Of a DNA stretch of 64,000 nucleotides, positions 1 through 11,037 are shown in pieces. The translations under genes and the position numbers were made by a program. The DNA lies in NCBI RefSeq assembly GCF_014062315.1, contig NZ_JACGLT010000006.1, forward strand, positions 207,604-271,603, given 5' to 3'. The stretch comes from Gelidibacter maritimus (lineage in GTDB: Bacteria > Bacteroidota > Bacteroidia > Flavobacteriales > Flavobacteriaceae). Position 1 is the first letter of the stretch, and each line of letters opens with the position of its first letter. Below the pieces are notes generated by a model that saw only the letters and a program-made list of their open reading frames with translations, was not told the origin of the DNA and did no database searches.

Positions 1-1
1 T

Positions 2-835
2 TTTTAATTCAAAACTGTTTGCTTCCAGAAATATCGCCGAATCGTATCTATAGTTCTGGGCATCTGCAATGACTAGTTTAACATGATAATTTTGGTTAGG
101 GATAATATTCGCCGTTGCCGTTAACACCTCGGTTTGGCCGTTAAAGTTTATTGGAGCGGTACTATTGTTCCAGCCGCCAAAATATGTCTCGTTGATCGCG
201 TCACAGCCATCGGGAACTCCAGAATGGACTGTGGTCACCTTTACTGGGGTCTGGCTGCCTGGTATCAAAGCAATATTGGTGTACTCTTGTTCGTTTTCTG
301 AACGTATCAAAAATCCAAATAAATCTGAATAACGACAAGTCCGTGTGTTATTTTCCTGATATTCTTCGGATGCAAATAGGTAGCGAAAACTAATTTGACT
401 TGAAGCAGCAACAAAGTCAAATTCTAAAATGGTGGCGTTAATCGTATTGCCTTCTGAAAGGCTTCTTTCCAGATCGGAGTCGCCATCCCAATTAATGGCA
501 TCGTCATCACTTATCGAGGTATTGGGTCCAGGTACATTGGATAAGCGGCCCGTACTCATTACAACGCCTCTTTGAATTGGAAAGGTTGTGCCTGAAGCAT
601 CAAAATATCCATAACTTTTGTCTGTACTGTTAAAACTACCACCAACAACATTAGTCACCACAACGTTTTGAACGCAATTACTGTTTATAAATATATCTTC
701 AATAAGCTGCTGTGCCGTATAGGTTTGGCTATCCACCTGAACATTTTGAGAATACCCAGTGAAGTATATGAATATGAAGAAAACAGTAAGTCCTTGAATC
801 ATTGATGGTTTTACTGTTTTGATCGGTCTTATCAT
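2..835 (-). CDS. choice-of-anchor L domain protein, N-terminal part (cut by window edge)
   Basis: The frame is open from an ATG at 835 to the left edge, so only the first 278 codons are visible. The N terminus (MIRPIKTVKPSM..., then a hydrophobic stretch ending near TGYSQ) is a Sec signal peptide. The rest matches the choice-of-anchor L domain of the two large proteins to its right: FASEEY, FGFLIRS, IALIPGSQTPV and YDSAIFLEANSF are all shared with them. It starts 26 bp after the stop of the next gene upstream and so is probably cotranscribed with it. By analogy with its paralogs, the missing C terminus should carry repeat modules and a T9SS type B sorting domain; that part is inference. Expected location is the cell surface or the medium. 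Confidence 0.85.
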   Translation of the reverse strand, partial: MIRPIKTVKPSMIQGLTVFFIFIYFTGYSQNVQVDSQTYTAQQLIEDIFINSNCVQNVVVTNVVGGSFNSTDKSYGYFDASGTTFPIQRGVVMSTGRLSNVPGPNTSISDDDAINWDGDSDLERSLSEGNTINATILEFDFVAASSQISFRYLFASEEYQENNTRTCRYSDLFGFLIRSENEQEYTNIALIPGSQTPVKVTTVHSGVPDGCDAINETYFGGWNNSTAPINFNGQTEVLTATANIIPNQNYHVKLVIADAQNYRYDSAIFLEANSFELK

Positions 836-861
836 GTAGAATATATAATTAAACAACGACA

Positions 862-3800
862 TTAAAGCTTCAACGCAAAATGCCCTTTGACCTCAAAAGT
901 ATTGTCGTTTTTTTTAATTTTTCCAACGAACCAATAATCTGATGAGGGCATTAGGTGTCCATTATAAGTCCCGTCCCAACCTTGAGAACTTGAAGTCAAG
1001 GTGGTAATGTGCTTCCCATATCTGTCAAATATATTGATTACACTTCCAGGTAAAGTTTCGATACCGCTGATGTGCCACGTATCAAAATAGCCATCATTAT
1101 TTGGGGTCACAAATTTAGGAGCATCGATGACTACCACTTCTTTTGTGGTTTTTGCACAACCATTCAAATCAATAATAGTAATGGTATGATAGCCTAAAGT
1201 GACGTTGTTGAATACATTCGATTCTTGTGGTGGACCATCATCTAAAACATAGCGATAGTTGCCAATCCCACTAATGGTAATGGTGATGTTATTGGGGTCG
1301 GAAAAATCGACAGTTTCTGTGGCGTCAATACTTGCGGCTTCCGATGCTATAACCTGAAATTCTTGTGTAGATTGACATCCAAAACTGCTGGTAATTGTTA
1401 GGGAATAGGAGCCAATTGTGGTAATATCAATTTCAGGCGTTGTTGCTCCCGTTGACCACAAATAGGTATCTGAAGGATTATTGGTTTCGGCATTTACGAC
1501 TAATGGTGCGTTGTCAATACAAAGCACCTGATCAGTAATGGAAATTACGGGTCTTGGATGGACAATGGCAGAAAATTGAGTGGTACTGAAACAGCCTGTT
1601 ATAAGGTTGGTAACCCTTGCGTAAATTAGTTGTCCGTCTTTAGCTGCATAAATGTCTTTTAAGGGATTGGAGCCTGAGTTTGCTGTACTTTGCGAATTAT
1701 GATAACTAACTTCATAATTTGTCGGATTTTGACCATTAAGGATTGTTGGGGTTTGTTCAGAAAGATCAAAAGCAAGATAGCCATCAAAATCGTCATCACA
1801 ATCTTCTAAATCATCTGGTGTATTTGCAACTGGCAATGGTAGTACGACCAAACGGAAATCATAATAGGAGATGCAGCCTGTTTTTGTGTTTTCCAATCGC
1901 GCATAAATCCGATCGTTTGTGGTTGTATAGGTGTAATCCGTACTTATTGCATTTTCATCAGCTATAGCATCTGATTGAGTTGAATAGTAGGAGACTGAGA
2001 TATTCGATTCTGATGTAATGGTTTTATTTATGGTATTGAGGTCGAAATATTTCTCAGGATTTGAACATATACGATAATTTTTGAAATCATTTATAGCAGG
2101 TGGCAGATTGACTTTTAATTTAATGGGCAAATTGACAAAGCAGTTGGAAACGGTGTTGTTGATTTTTATATAAACGGTCTGATTAATTGAGGTGTTTTTA
2201 TATTTATTAGGACTTGATATAATTTCACTATCGGTTTCAGCACCTTCCAAAGACTCGTGATAGGTCACTATAATATTATCCTGTCTGAGGTCTAAAACTT
2301 CAATTTCCACCACGGTTAAATCAAAAACTATGGTACCATCGTCGTCGGTATCACAGTCAATTATATCGGTTGGCGTAGTAACCGCGGGCAACTGAACGAC
2401 GTTTATTGAAAACTTGGTCAGTGCATAGCAATACGTACCGTTTTCAATTCGCGCAAAAATGGGTTGCGGATTAACGCTGTTGGTATAGTTTGATAAGTTT
2501 TTTATAGGATTAATAAGGTCTTTTGCATCTGCTTCTGAGGTGTATAGAGTGATGTCTATCGGTTCATTTATGTTTTTTGATATCTCTGATATTTTTGTGT
2601 TCAAATCAAAAGTAACAACCTCGTCATTATTGAGGCCATCACAAATAAATTCATCTTCTGGAGCATTAAATGCTGGTAGTGAACCCACTTCTAAATCAAA
2701 GGAAGTTGTGCCGTAGCAGTCGGCGTCTGTCGTGGCTTCAACTCTCACATATACCGTTTGTGGACTTGAGGTATTTGGATATGGCGCAAATTTATCGATT
2801 ATGTTTGTACGATTTTCTGCATCTTCAGAAGTTTCAAAATATAAAACATGCTTGTCGGACTGTCCATTTAATATTTCTTCATCTTTCTCATAAAAATAAA
2901 AATCTGCAATCGGATTGCCAGCCGCTTCACAGTTTTCGAAGTTAGAAATTGGAATAAATATAGGTCTCGTATTAATATACACATAAAGATCGGCTATACT
3001 GACGCATCCTGTGACATTATCCTCAACGCGTACCGCAATATACTGTGTGGGACTGTTATAATTCTCTGGATTGGAGATGGGGTCTTCCCCACTAAGTGCC
3101 AGGTTATAATTGTTATGAAACGATATTGTAAGCCCTGTTGTATCTGCAACGAGTTCTGGAATTTTGCTTGTGAGATCCACAACATAGTAGCCATCTAAAT
3201 CATCATCACATTGGATGATATCAGCATGACCAATAATCGCTGGCGGTAGTTCTATTTGAATAGTCAATGGAGTAACGTCATAGCATGAGGTCAACGTATT
3301 GGTCACACGCGCATAGATTGTTTGTGGATTAGTGGTGTTATAAAAGTGAGTGTCCAGAGAGGGTTCGTTGTTTAAAGCGTCTTCTTCTGTTTCAAAGTAT
3401 CTGACATTGGCGCCGTTGATACCATGAGTTACATGAGCATCAAAGGTTTCCAACAAAATGTTTGCAACACCATCCTGATCTGTATCGCAATAGGTGACAG
3501 GGACAAGAGGTGGAATTATAAGTGGTGGATTAACAATTAAGTTGATACTGATAAAAGTATCACAGTTATCAACAGAAACGGTTATATAAATGATGTGCGG
3601 ATTAGGCGGGGTATTGGAATTGACAGTAAATGGAAGGTTTTTATCGATGGCATTTAATCCATTTTCTTGATCGGCTTGGCTTTCATAAAAAGTCACTTTA
3701 AACCCTTCATATTCATTAAGCAGTTGTGATTCTACCGCAAGCAAATCAAAGTCTACTATACCATCTTCCGAAGCATCATCACAACCATTAAAATCACCGC

Positions 3801-5709
3801 GTACCAATCCTGTTATTGTAATGTCGGTGTGCAGCTCAATGGGAACTATGTTGAAGCAGCCAGTGTTACCGTCTACGATTTTTATATAAACAATCTGAAA
3901 TTCAGAAACTATATTTTGATAATTGGCAGCATTGGCTATGGGGTTAATTCCCGCCTCTGCATCGTCTTCTGATTCATAGAAATTTTCTGGAATATCCGAG
4001 AGGTTAACCAAAAGCTCATCGATGATGCTGGTTAAGTCAAAGGTTTCAAAGCCCGTGCCGCTATCCACGCAGGCATTGAGATAGGGTTTGTCAATTGCTG
4101 CTCTCGGCGGATTAACAACTGTAACATCCAGTGTTGTGGTGCTAAAACAATCCGTATTGCCATCATAAACTCTGACATGAAAAACATGACTTGGATTACT
4201 GTTGGTGAAAGGAGATTGCACCGGATTAGCTCCTGAGTTGGCATCAATGGCATTTAAATGATAGCTCACAAAAAGATTCGGGTCATTATTGGTAAGATCA
4301 GAATCCATTTGTCTAAGATCTATTTCAGTTACGCCATCAGGAGTACCATCGGTATCGCAAATTGTCCAAGGACCGGGATCTGTAATTGTGGGAGAGGGAT
4401 GGACCACTAATCGAACTCCGCTAAATGTAAGACAGCCATTGTCTACATCTTGAATTCTTATAAATATATCTTGGGGATTTGCAGTGTTCTGGATGGGCGA
4501 TAAAATAGTGTTTGTGCCAGCTTCAGCTTCTTCTTGGCTGTAGTGATAAGAAATATTGTAATTTGATGGTGGGAGTAGTTTTAAAACCTCATTATTTCTT
4601 GAGTGTAGGTCGAAAACTTCCAAGCCATTATTGGAAGAATCGTCACACAAGCTATAATCTGGAATGTTAGCTAAGGTTTGTTGTGCATTTAAGGTGATGG
4701 TGATATCATCTTCCAGCTCGCAAGTTTTATTATTGAGTTTTACACTCGCACGAACCTTATAGTTTCCTGATTGATTGACGGTAAGCATAGCATTCGTGGC
4801 ACCTGGAATTAAGGTACCGTTTCTGAACCATCTATAAGTGGCTAACGAGTTGTCAATACTGCCATTTAATAGCATTGATGTTGCACAGGTAGATATATCT
4901 GGGCCTAAGTCTACGGTGGCATTAAAGCTATTACCTTCTATAAAAACGGCAGAATCATAAAATGGATCTTTTTGATCTGCCACGATCAATTTAATTCGGT
5001 AGGCGACATTAGGTTTTATATTTGCAGTTGCCGTCAGTACGGTTGTTCTTCCGTTATAATTGGTGTCTCCATCATTATAATCATAAAAATAGGTTCCATT
5101 TTCAGCAGGACAATAGCCGACAATCTCCGGTCGTATCGTGGTGGTGTTCACAGGTGTTGAGGTCCCCGGGATTAGGGCTATATTGGTATATGGACTCGTA
5201 GAACCAGCTTCTTTTATTAAAAAAGCAAAACCGTCCGAATAAAGACAGGGATTAGTGCCTAAGTATTCTTCTGATGCTAAAATATAATTGAATGCAATTT
5301 GGTTGGATGCAGATATAAAATCAAACTCGATAGAGGTTGCGTTCATTGTTCCATCAATGCCCAATGCCGCTTCCAAATCGGGGTCGGTTCCCCAAGACCT
5401 CGTGCCATCATTAAGTGGACTCGTATTTAATACATTCCCGGCCGAAAGAACATCCCCAGTGGTAAGAACAAGCCCGTTTTGAAACGGAAAATTTGAGTTC
5501 TCTTTTGAAAAACGTCCAAAACTCGAAAGGTTATCAGATGAACCATTGACGCGGGAAGAAATGTTTGAAATTTCAACACAACCTTGACCTAAGGTGTTTT
5601 GTATCAAAGCCTCTAATGGCAATGTATTGGATGTGGCAATCTGTTGTGCAAAAATCAAATTGCAGAAGCTTAGAAACAAAATAAGGGTTAGGAAAGGTTT
5701 CTTTAACAT
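862..5709 (-). CDS. giant T9SS type B secreted protein with choice-of-anchor L domain and 11 repeat modules
   Basis: About 1,615 residues. I chose the ATG at 5709 over a GTG six bases upstream. Order of parts: signal peptide (residues 1-22, ending FAQQ), choice-of-anchor L domain (about 30-265), an Ig-like segment (about 268-345), then eleven modules of roughly 90 residues. Each module starts with a CDxxxDGxxxFDL-type motif and ends near NPQTIYVRVxNxxTGC. The last 80 residues (TPNNDGYFDTWHI, IFDRYGK, GWDGTYNG, DYWFVGKI) are the gliding-motility-associated C-terminal domain used as a type B T9SS signal. The acidic DxDxDG-like loops may bind calcium (inference). The likely role is surface adhesion or gliding-related binding; the ligand is unknown. 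It is a tandem paralog of the next gene upstream, with modules matching in order. Confidence 0.93.
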   Translation of the reverse strand: MLKKPFLTLILFLSFCNLIFAQQIATSNTLPLEALIQNTLGQGCVEISNISSRVNGSSDNLSSFGRFSKENSNFPFQNGLVLTTGDVLSAGNVLNTSPLNDGTRSWGTDPDLEAALGIDGTMNATSIEFDFISASNQIAFNYILASEEYLGTNPCLYSDGFAFLIKEAGSTSPYTNIALIPGTSTPVNTTTIRPEIVGYCPAENGTYFYDYNDGDTNYNGRTTVLTATANIKPNVAYRIKLIVADQKDPFYDSAVFIEGNSFNATVDLGPDISTCATSMLLNGSIDNSLATYRWFRNGTLIPGATNAMLTVNQSGNYKVRASVKLNNKTCELEDDITITLNAQQTLANIPDYSLCDDSSNNGLEVFDLHSRNNEVLKLLPPSNYNISYHYSQEEAEAGTNTILSPIQNTANPQDIFIRIQDVDNGCLTFSGVRLVVHPSPTITDPGPWTICDTDGTPDGVTEIDLRQMDSDLTNNDPNLFVSYHLNAIDANSGANPVQSPFTNSNPSHVFHVRVYDGNTDCFSTTTLDVTVVNPPRAAIDKPYLNACVDSGTGFETFDLTSIIDELLVNLSDIPENFYESEDDAEAGINPIANAANYQNIVSEFQIVYIKIVDGNTGCFNIVPIELHTDITITGLVRGDFNGCDDASEDGIVDFDLLAVESQLLNEYEGFKVTFYESQADQENGLNAIDKNLPFTVNSNTPPNPHIIYITVSVDNCDTFISINLIVNPPLIIPPLVPVTYCDTDQDGVANILLETFDAHVTHGINGANVRYFETEEDALNNEPSLDTHFYNTTNPQTIYARVTNTLTSCYDVTPLTIQIELPPAIIGHADIIQCDDDLDGYYVVDLTSKIPELVADTTGLTISFHNNYNLALSGEDPISNPENYNSPTQYIAVRVEDNVTGCVSIADLYVYINTRPIFIPISNFENCEAAGNPIADFYFYEKDEEILNGQSDKHVLYFETSEDAENRTNIIDKFAPYPNTSSPQTVYVRVEATTDADCYGTTSFDLEVGSLPAFNAPEDEFICDGLNNDEVVTFDLNTKISEISKNINEPIDITLYTSEADAKDLINPIKNLSNYTNSVNPQPIFARIENGTYCYALTKFSINVVQLPAVTTPTDIIDCDTDDDGTIVFDLTVVEIEVLDLRQDNIIVTYHESLEGAETDSEIISSPNKYKNTSINQTVYIKINNTVSNCFVNLPIKLKVNLPPAINDFKNYRICSNPEKYFDLNTINKTITSESNISVSYYSTQSDAIADENAISTDYTYTTTNDRIYARLENTKTGCISYYDFRLVVLPLPVANTPDDLEDCDDDFDGYLAFDLSEQTPTILNGQNPTNYEVSYHNSQSTANSGSNPLKDIYAAKDGQLIYARVTNLITGCFSTTQFSAIVHPRPVISITDQVLCIDNAPLVVNAETNNPSDTYLWSTGATTPEIDITTIGSYSLTITSSFGCQSTQEFQVIASEAASIDATETVDFSDPNNITITISGIGNYRYVLDDGPPQESNVFNNVTLGYHTITIIDLNGCAKTTKEVVVIDAPKFVTPNNDGYFDTWHISGIETLPGSVINIFDRYGKHITTLTSSSQGWDGTYNGHLMPSSDYWFVGKIKKNDNTFEVKGHFALKL

Positions 5710-5783
5710 TAACACGGTACTTAAAAAAATAATTCATGAAAACCTTGTTGTTATCAATCAATTACGAATTTTAAAAGTACCAA

Positions 5784-5807
5784 AAAACCCTCAATAATGA
5801 GGGTTTT
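5784..5807 (-). terminator. rho-independent terminator of the 1,608-residue adhesin gene
   Basis: Ten-base perfect stem (AAAACCCTCA / TGAGGGTTTT) with a four-base loop, about 65 bp past the stop at 5873. On the minus strand it runs into a T tract. It separates the two giant paralogs, so they are probably not one transcript. Confidence 0.8.
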
Positions 5808-5872
5808 GCAGTTAATATGAAAATTTTATAGCTGAAATGCTATTTTTTAATAGCACATTTTCGGTATGGTGT

Positions 5873-8800
5873 TTAGCGCTTTAATGTAAAGTGCCCTTTG
5901 AGTTGAAAGAACTCATTGTCTTTTTTAACTTCAGCAACAAACCAATAGTCTGAGGCTGGCATTTTATGTCCGTTGTGAGTGCCATCCCAACCGTTGGAAC
6001 GTGAGGTTAAATAAGCCATTTGTTTTCCATAACGATCATAAATATAAACAACAGTACCAGGTAAAGTTTCGACGCCCGTAATATGCCAAGTGTCAAAGTA
6101 GCCGTCATCATTAGGGGTCATAAACTTTGGCGTATCGATTACAATGACCTCCTTGGTAACTTCAGAACAACCATTCAAATCAATAACAGTAATCAAGTTG
6201 GGACCGATAGGCACGCGCTCAAAAACATTGGATTCTTGTGGATCATTATCGTTTAATGCGTATAGATAATTTCCAATACCGCTAATGGTGACGGTAATGT
6301 TATTAGGGTCGGAAAAGTCGACTGTTTCGGTAAATTCAATGGTTGCAGACTCTGATTCTATAACATTAAAGACCTGAGTGGTTTCACATCCGAATATAGT
6401 CATCACCTTAACCCAATAGCTGCCTATTTCAGTGATTTCAATCTCTGGGGTGGTGGCGTTGGTTGACCATAAATAAACATCGTCTGCATTATTGGTATCG
6501 GCACTTACCACAAGTGGACCCCTATCCAAACAGATCACCTGATCAGGTATATCTACTTGCGGTCGTGGATGTACGTAAGTTTGAAAACTTGTGGTATTAT
6601 AACAACCGGTTGCATTATTTTCGACTCTTGCATAGATGGTTTGTAAATCGGTTGCAGCATAAAAGGTGCTGAGCGCATTTGAGCCGGAATGTGCAGCTTC
6701 ATTAGTTTCATAATAGGAAACCCGAAATTGCTCAGGATTTTGACTGCCCAAGATCGTAGCACTTTGTTGTGAAAGGTCGAAGGTGTATAAACCATCAAAA
6801 TCATCGTCACAGTGTTCTAAATCTATGGCGACATTGGCCACTGGTAAGGGGTCAATTTTTAATGTCAACTGATGGGTTGTGAAACATAGGGTTGTAGCGT
6901 CCTCTATTCTAGCATAAATCTTTTCTACCGCCGATTTATGACGAAAATTTTTGTCGAGAGCGTTGTTGGCATCTAATGCATCTTTTTTGGATTTATAATA
7001 CGAAATGTTCAGGTTTGAAGTATTATCAACGAGAAGATCATCTACTTCGGTCAAATCATACTCATGCGCTTCATTATCACAAATTGATAGACTGGTAATG
7101 GGATTAAATACCGGTGGCTGATTGACAATTAGGTCCAACGGAATAGATAAATAGCAATTTGAAACAGTATTGGTAAGTCGTACATAAACTGTTTGAGGAT
7201 TTGAAATGTTTTTGTAAGTCTCCGGTCTATGGATAGGGTTGGTTTCTGCCTCCAAATCTTCAGTAGTTTCATAATAGGCCACCACAAGATTATTCTGGCG
7301 TACTTCCAAGATATCAATTTCAGATTGTTTCAAATTAAACGTCATCTGACCATCATAATCCGTGTCACATTGAATAAGTGGTTTGGACGGATTGGCATCT
7401 GGAGCTTTGATGACACCTAGACTAAAGTTGGTTATTGAAGCACAAATACTACCATTTTCAATGCGTGCAAAGATTTTTTGTGGATTCTTTGTATTGGCAT
7501 ATTTTGTATTGATAGGGTTCACGGCATTTTCCGCATTGGCGTAACTGGTATAAAAAGTAATATGTAAATTGTCATCAATTCCAGCTGAGATTTCGGTAAT
7601 CTTTTCTGAGAGATCAAAAACTTCAGTGGCATCGTTTGAGATATCATCACATACAAACCAATCGGCAGCGACATTAAACTCTGGACTTGTACCAACTTCA
7701 ATATTGAAGGATGAGGTGCCGTAACAACTGATGTCCGTGGTGTTTTCTACCCTCACAAAAATCTTTTGAGGATTGCTGATGTTCTTATAAATTTCGGTCT
7801 TGTTTATTTCATTTGTTCTGTTATCAGCATCTTGTTGATTCAAATAATAGGACGCCACTTTACCGTTTTGGCCATTTAAAATTTCAGAGTCTTTATTCTC
7901 GAAAATAAATTCCCCAAAACCATCGCTAGAATCTTCACAATAGATATAATCACTAATAGGAGTAAAGTCGGGTAGCGTATTGACAATAACTTTAACAGGT
8001 TCAATGGAATGACATCCGGTGAGCTCATTTTCCACGCGGGCGTATACCGTTTGTGTATTGGTTCTATAGTTGTTGACGTTGATAATAGCTTCAGTCGCAT
8101 ATTCTGCATGTTCCAATGATTCGTGGAAAGAAATGATTCTATTTTCGCTGTTTGCCACCAACTCGCTAATAGTTGTGCTTAAATCCACATTGAAAAAACC
8201 GTCTTGATCGTCATCACAAATAATAATTGTTTCTGGTGTAGATGTTTCTGGGGCTGGTAGAACCGTGATTTCAAAACTTTTAATATCCGAACAGCCCGTG
8301 GTATTTGAAGTGGTCCGGGTGTAAAGCCTTAAAGGGTTTGCAGTATTGGTGTAAAAATTTGGGAGCTCATTTCGATTTCTATCGGCATCCTCCTGTGTTT
8401 TAAAATAACGGACTGTATAGCCATCCTCGCCATGGGTAATAGCACTTGAAAATGAGGTCAGGTCAATGTCTGTAAACCCATCCTGGTCTACATCACAATA
8501 GGTCACGGATTCTATGGACGGGAAATCTATATATGGATTGAGCAACAGCTGTATTTCCGAAATTTCCGAACAACTGCTGTTTTGTAATGTGATATAAAGT
8601 GTTTTCGGGAATTCTGTTGGCAGGTAAGGAAATGCAGGGTTTAGTGCATTAATCTGGTTTGTCTGATCTTCTAATGTTTCATAGAATGTAATTGTCACAT
8701 CTGGAATATCGTTAATAATTACTTCGGCAATATTATTTAGGTCGAATGCCGGAATATCACCATCTTTTACATCACATATTGAAAAATCTTCAATACGTGT

Positions 8801-10699
8801 TCCAGTTAATAGAAGATTGGCATGGATTTCAAATGAAGTAACCGAAGCACATCCAGAATCATCATTAATGACTCTAATGTATAAGGTCTGATAACCTTGT
8901 CTGGTGTTGGTATATGAGGAAGGGTTGGTAATTGCATTGGAGCCTGAAAGTGCATCGTCATAGACTTCGTGAAATGTTACTGAAACACCAGTCAATCCGT
9001 TTAAAACATCTGGGGTGATGTCATTGAGATTAAATTGTGAAAATCCATCGTGTTCTGGGTCGCAGGCATCCAAATAGTGATTGCCAGTGGTTATTACCGG
9101 TCTGTCCAGAACGTTTAAAGTGAGGGTTGTGGTACTTGAACAACCCGTTTCAGGATTGGTAACTCTTACATATAAAGTTTCGGTTCTGGACTGATTATTA
9201 TACGGAGATGCAATTGGATTAACGCCTGCATCAGCATCTGATTGTGTATGGTAATAACCAACAATTAAATCTTCTTGACCGTTCGTGATTTCATGATTTT
9301 TTTCGGTTAAATCAATAGACGACAATCCGTTTTGAGTAACATCATCACAAGCAAACAGGTCTGTTGGTGTCATAATTTCTGGAAGTTGATGTACCACCAA
9401 ATTGAATGATGAGTAGGCCATACACCCATTAACGATATCTTCAATTCTGACAAAAACGGGTTGCGGGTTAATGGTATTGGTTATTGGTGCGGTAATGGCA
9501 TTAGTGTTGTCAAGAGCATCAGCATTGGTATAGTGATACGAAATAGCGTATTCAGATTCGGGGACTGCCTTTAAAACTTCTGCATTTTTGGTAGAAAGGT
9601 CAAATACGCCAAAACCATCACCAGATAGATCATCACAAATGCCATAATCAGATATTTCTGAAGCCGCTTGGGTTGAACTTAAAACCAAAGCGACACTATC
9701 GTCAATGGTACAGAATCTATTTCCTAACGGAATATCAATTTTCACCGTATAAATACCCGATTCAAATGCTGTCAATGTAGATTGGGTCTCACCTGGTAAA
9801 AGTTCATTATCCAGGTACCATGAATAAACACCATCCGGATTGTCAATATTACCATCTAAAGTTAGACGATCGGCACAGGTGGTAACGTCCTCTCCCAAAT
9901 CAACCACGGCAGCAAAGCTATTGCCTTCAATAAATACTGCAGAGTCATAGTTGGAATCTGTCTGATCCGCAATAATCAGTTTGATGTGATAAACTACATT
10001 TGGGACTGTATTGGCAGTGGCGGTCATCACTTTTGTCCGACCGTCATAATTGGTGTCTCCAATGCCATAACCATCAAAATAATCGTCATTAGAGGCAGCG
10101 CAAAAACCTACAATTTCATTATGAATGGTATTCGTATTTACGGGGATATCGGTACCTGGGATGATGGCGATGTTTTGATAAGGATCATTGGTGCCAGCCC
10201 GTTTGATTAAAAACGCAAAACCATCGGAATAATCGCAGGGAAAGTTGCCATAATATTCTTCAGACGCTAAAATATAATTAAACTGTATTTGGTTGGAGAG
10301 CGACGAAAAATCAAATTCTATCACCGTAGCATTAAGTGTATTGGAGATGCCTAACGCCGTTTCTAGATCAGGATCTGAAAGCCAATTGTTATCGCCTTCA
10401 TTTAAAGGACTGTCTTTTATTTGATTGCCAGCGGAATCTGCACTACCGGTAGAAAGCATAATGCCATTTTCAAATGGAAAATTAGAGTTGCCGCGTTCAA
10501 AATAACCAAAACTTGAAAAGCCATTTACTGAACCATTTATTGGTGAATTCACATCGGAAATCTCAACACAACCTTGAATTAAGTGATTTTCGATAAGTTG
10601 CTGAGGAGCAACCTTGCTATCTATGGTTATTTGTTGACCAAATACCTGGTTACATAAAATTCCTGCAAAAACAAGGAGGGATACTTGGTAGGATTTCAT
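5873..10699 (-). CDS. giant T9SS type B secreted protein, paralog of the neighbouring gene
   Basis: 1,608 residues from an ATG. The architecture equals that of the gene at 862-5709: signal peptide ending VFGQQ, choice-of-anchor L domain (about 30-265; FASSEEY-type core, YDSAVFIEGNSF), Ig-like segment with the WYLDNELLPGE stretch, and eleven CDxxxDG modules. It ends in a type B sorting domain (TPNDDGYFDTWHI, YDRYGK, GWDGTHNG). Modules correspond one to one between the two proteins: module 5 begins VTYCDVDQDG here and VTYCDTDQDG there, and module 11 begins CDDDFDG in both. They therefore arose by whole-gene duplication and not by shuffling of modules. Likely exported by T9SS and surface-attached or released. 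Ligand unknown. Confidence 0.93.
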   Translation of the reverse strand: MKSYQVSLLVFAGILCNQVFGQQITIDSKVAPQQLIENHLIQGCVEISDVNSPINGSVNGFSSFGYFERGNSNFPFENGIMLSTGSADSAGNQIKDSPLNEGDNNWLSDPDLETALGISNTLNATVIEFDFSSLSNQIQFNYILASEEYYGNFPCDYSDGFAFLIKRAGTNDPYQNIAIIPGTDIPVNTNTIHNEIVGFCAASNDDYFDGYGIGDTNYDGRTKVMTATANTVPNVVYHIKLIIADQTDSNYDSAVFIEGNSFAAVVDLGEDVTTCADRLTLDGNIDNPDGVYSWYLDNELLPGETQSTLTAFESGIYTVKIDIPLGNRFCTIDDSVALVLSSTQAASEISDYGICDDLSGDGFGVFDLSTKNAEVLKAVPESEYAISYHYTNADALDNTNAITAPITNTINPQPVFVRIEDIVNGCMAYSSFNLVVHQLPEIMTPTDLFACDDVTQNGLSSIDLTEKNHEITNGQEDLIVGYYHTQSDADAGVNPIASPYNNQSRTETLYVRVTNPETGCSSTTTLTLNVLDRPVITTGNHYLDACDPEHDGFSQFNLNDITPDVLNGLTGVSVTFHEVYDDALSGSNAITNPSSYTNTRQGYQTLYIRVINDDSGCASVTSFEIHANLLLTGTRIEDFSICDVKDGDIPAFDLNNIAEVIINDIPDVTITFYETLEDQTNQINALNPAFPYLPTEFPKTLYITLQNSSCSEISEIQLLLNPYIDFPSIESVTYCDVDQDGFTDIDLTSFSSAITHGEDGYTVRYFKTQEDADRNRNELPNFYTNTANPLRLYTRTTSNTTGCSDIKSFEITVLPAPETSTPETIIICDDDQDGFFNVDLSTTISELVANSENRIISFHESLEHAEYATEAIINVNNYRTNTQTVYARVENELTGCHSIEPVKVIVNTLPDFTPISDYIYCEDSSDGFGEFIFENKDSEILNGQNGKVASYYLNQQDADNRTNEINKTEIYKNISNPQKIFVRVENTTDISCYGTSSFNIEVGTSPEFNVAADWFVCDDISNDATEVFDLSEKITEISAGIDDNLHITFYTSYANAENAVNPINTKYANTKNPQKIFARIENGSICASITNFSLGVIKAPDANPSKPLIQCDTDYDGQMTFNLKQSEIDILEVRQNNLVVAYYETTEDLEAETNPIHRPETYKNISNPQTVYVRLTNTVSNCYLSIPLDLIVNQPPVFNPITSLSICDNEAHEYDLTEVDDLLVDNTSNLNISYYKSKKDALDANNALDKNFRHKSAVEKIYARIEDATTLCFTTHQLTLKIDPLPVANVAIDLEHCDDDFDGLYTFDLSQQSATILGSQNPEQFRVSYYETNEAAHSGSNALSTFYAATDLQTIYARVENNATGCYNTTSFQTYVHPRPQVDIPDQVICLDRGPLVVSADTNNADDVYLWSTNATTPEIEITEIGSYWVKVMTIFGCETTQVFNVIESESATIEFTETVDFSDPNNITVTISGIGNYLYALNDNDPQESNVFERVPIGPNLITVIDLNGCSEVTKEVIVIDTPKFMTPNDDGYFDTWHITGVETLPGTVVYIYDRYGKQMAYLTSRSNGWDGTHNGHKMPASDYWFVAEVKKDNEFFQLKGHFTLKR

Positions 10700-10774
10700 T
10701 CTTTATAGGTTAAGTATGTCGGAGAGAATTCACTTTAGGGAAATGCATTCTCTTTTATCATTTATTAGGGACTC

Positions 10775-10805
10775 CAAAAGTAACTTATTTTTAGACGAAA
10801 TACAA
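10775..10805 (-). promoter_or_regulatory. Bacteroidetes-type promoter for the 1,608-residue adhesin
   Basis: On the minus strand TTG (10805-10803) is followed after 20 bases by TACTTTTG (10782-10775), fitting the Bacteroidetes -33/-7 pattern TTG-N19/20-TAnnTTTG. It lies about 75 bp upstream of the ATG. The 338 bp gap (10700-11037) also holds a perfect 12-base palindrome ATTAACGTTAAT at 10831-10842, a possible operator. I see no gene in the gap. Confidence 0.5.
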
Positions 10806-11037
10806 TAAAACCCGATGAAATACACTAAATATTAACGTTAATAACCGTTTTTACTATTTTTTAATCGAAATTGTTTTTATTATCTTAAATAATTGATTTT
10901 GAAGTATAACTTCGTGTATTAAATATCCTACTTTTTATGGCGCTATTTTATAACCCATTGAATTGGTATTATTTGTAATACTATTTCAAATGCTCATTTC
11001 GGGAGGAGTAATTTCAAGGATTGGATTTATGATTGGA

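Noticed and set aside
862..10699. Many open frames of 60-100 codons on both strands inside the giant adhesin genes
   Set aside because: They are shadows of the repeat modules, lack starts with leader context, and recur at the same module positions.
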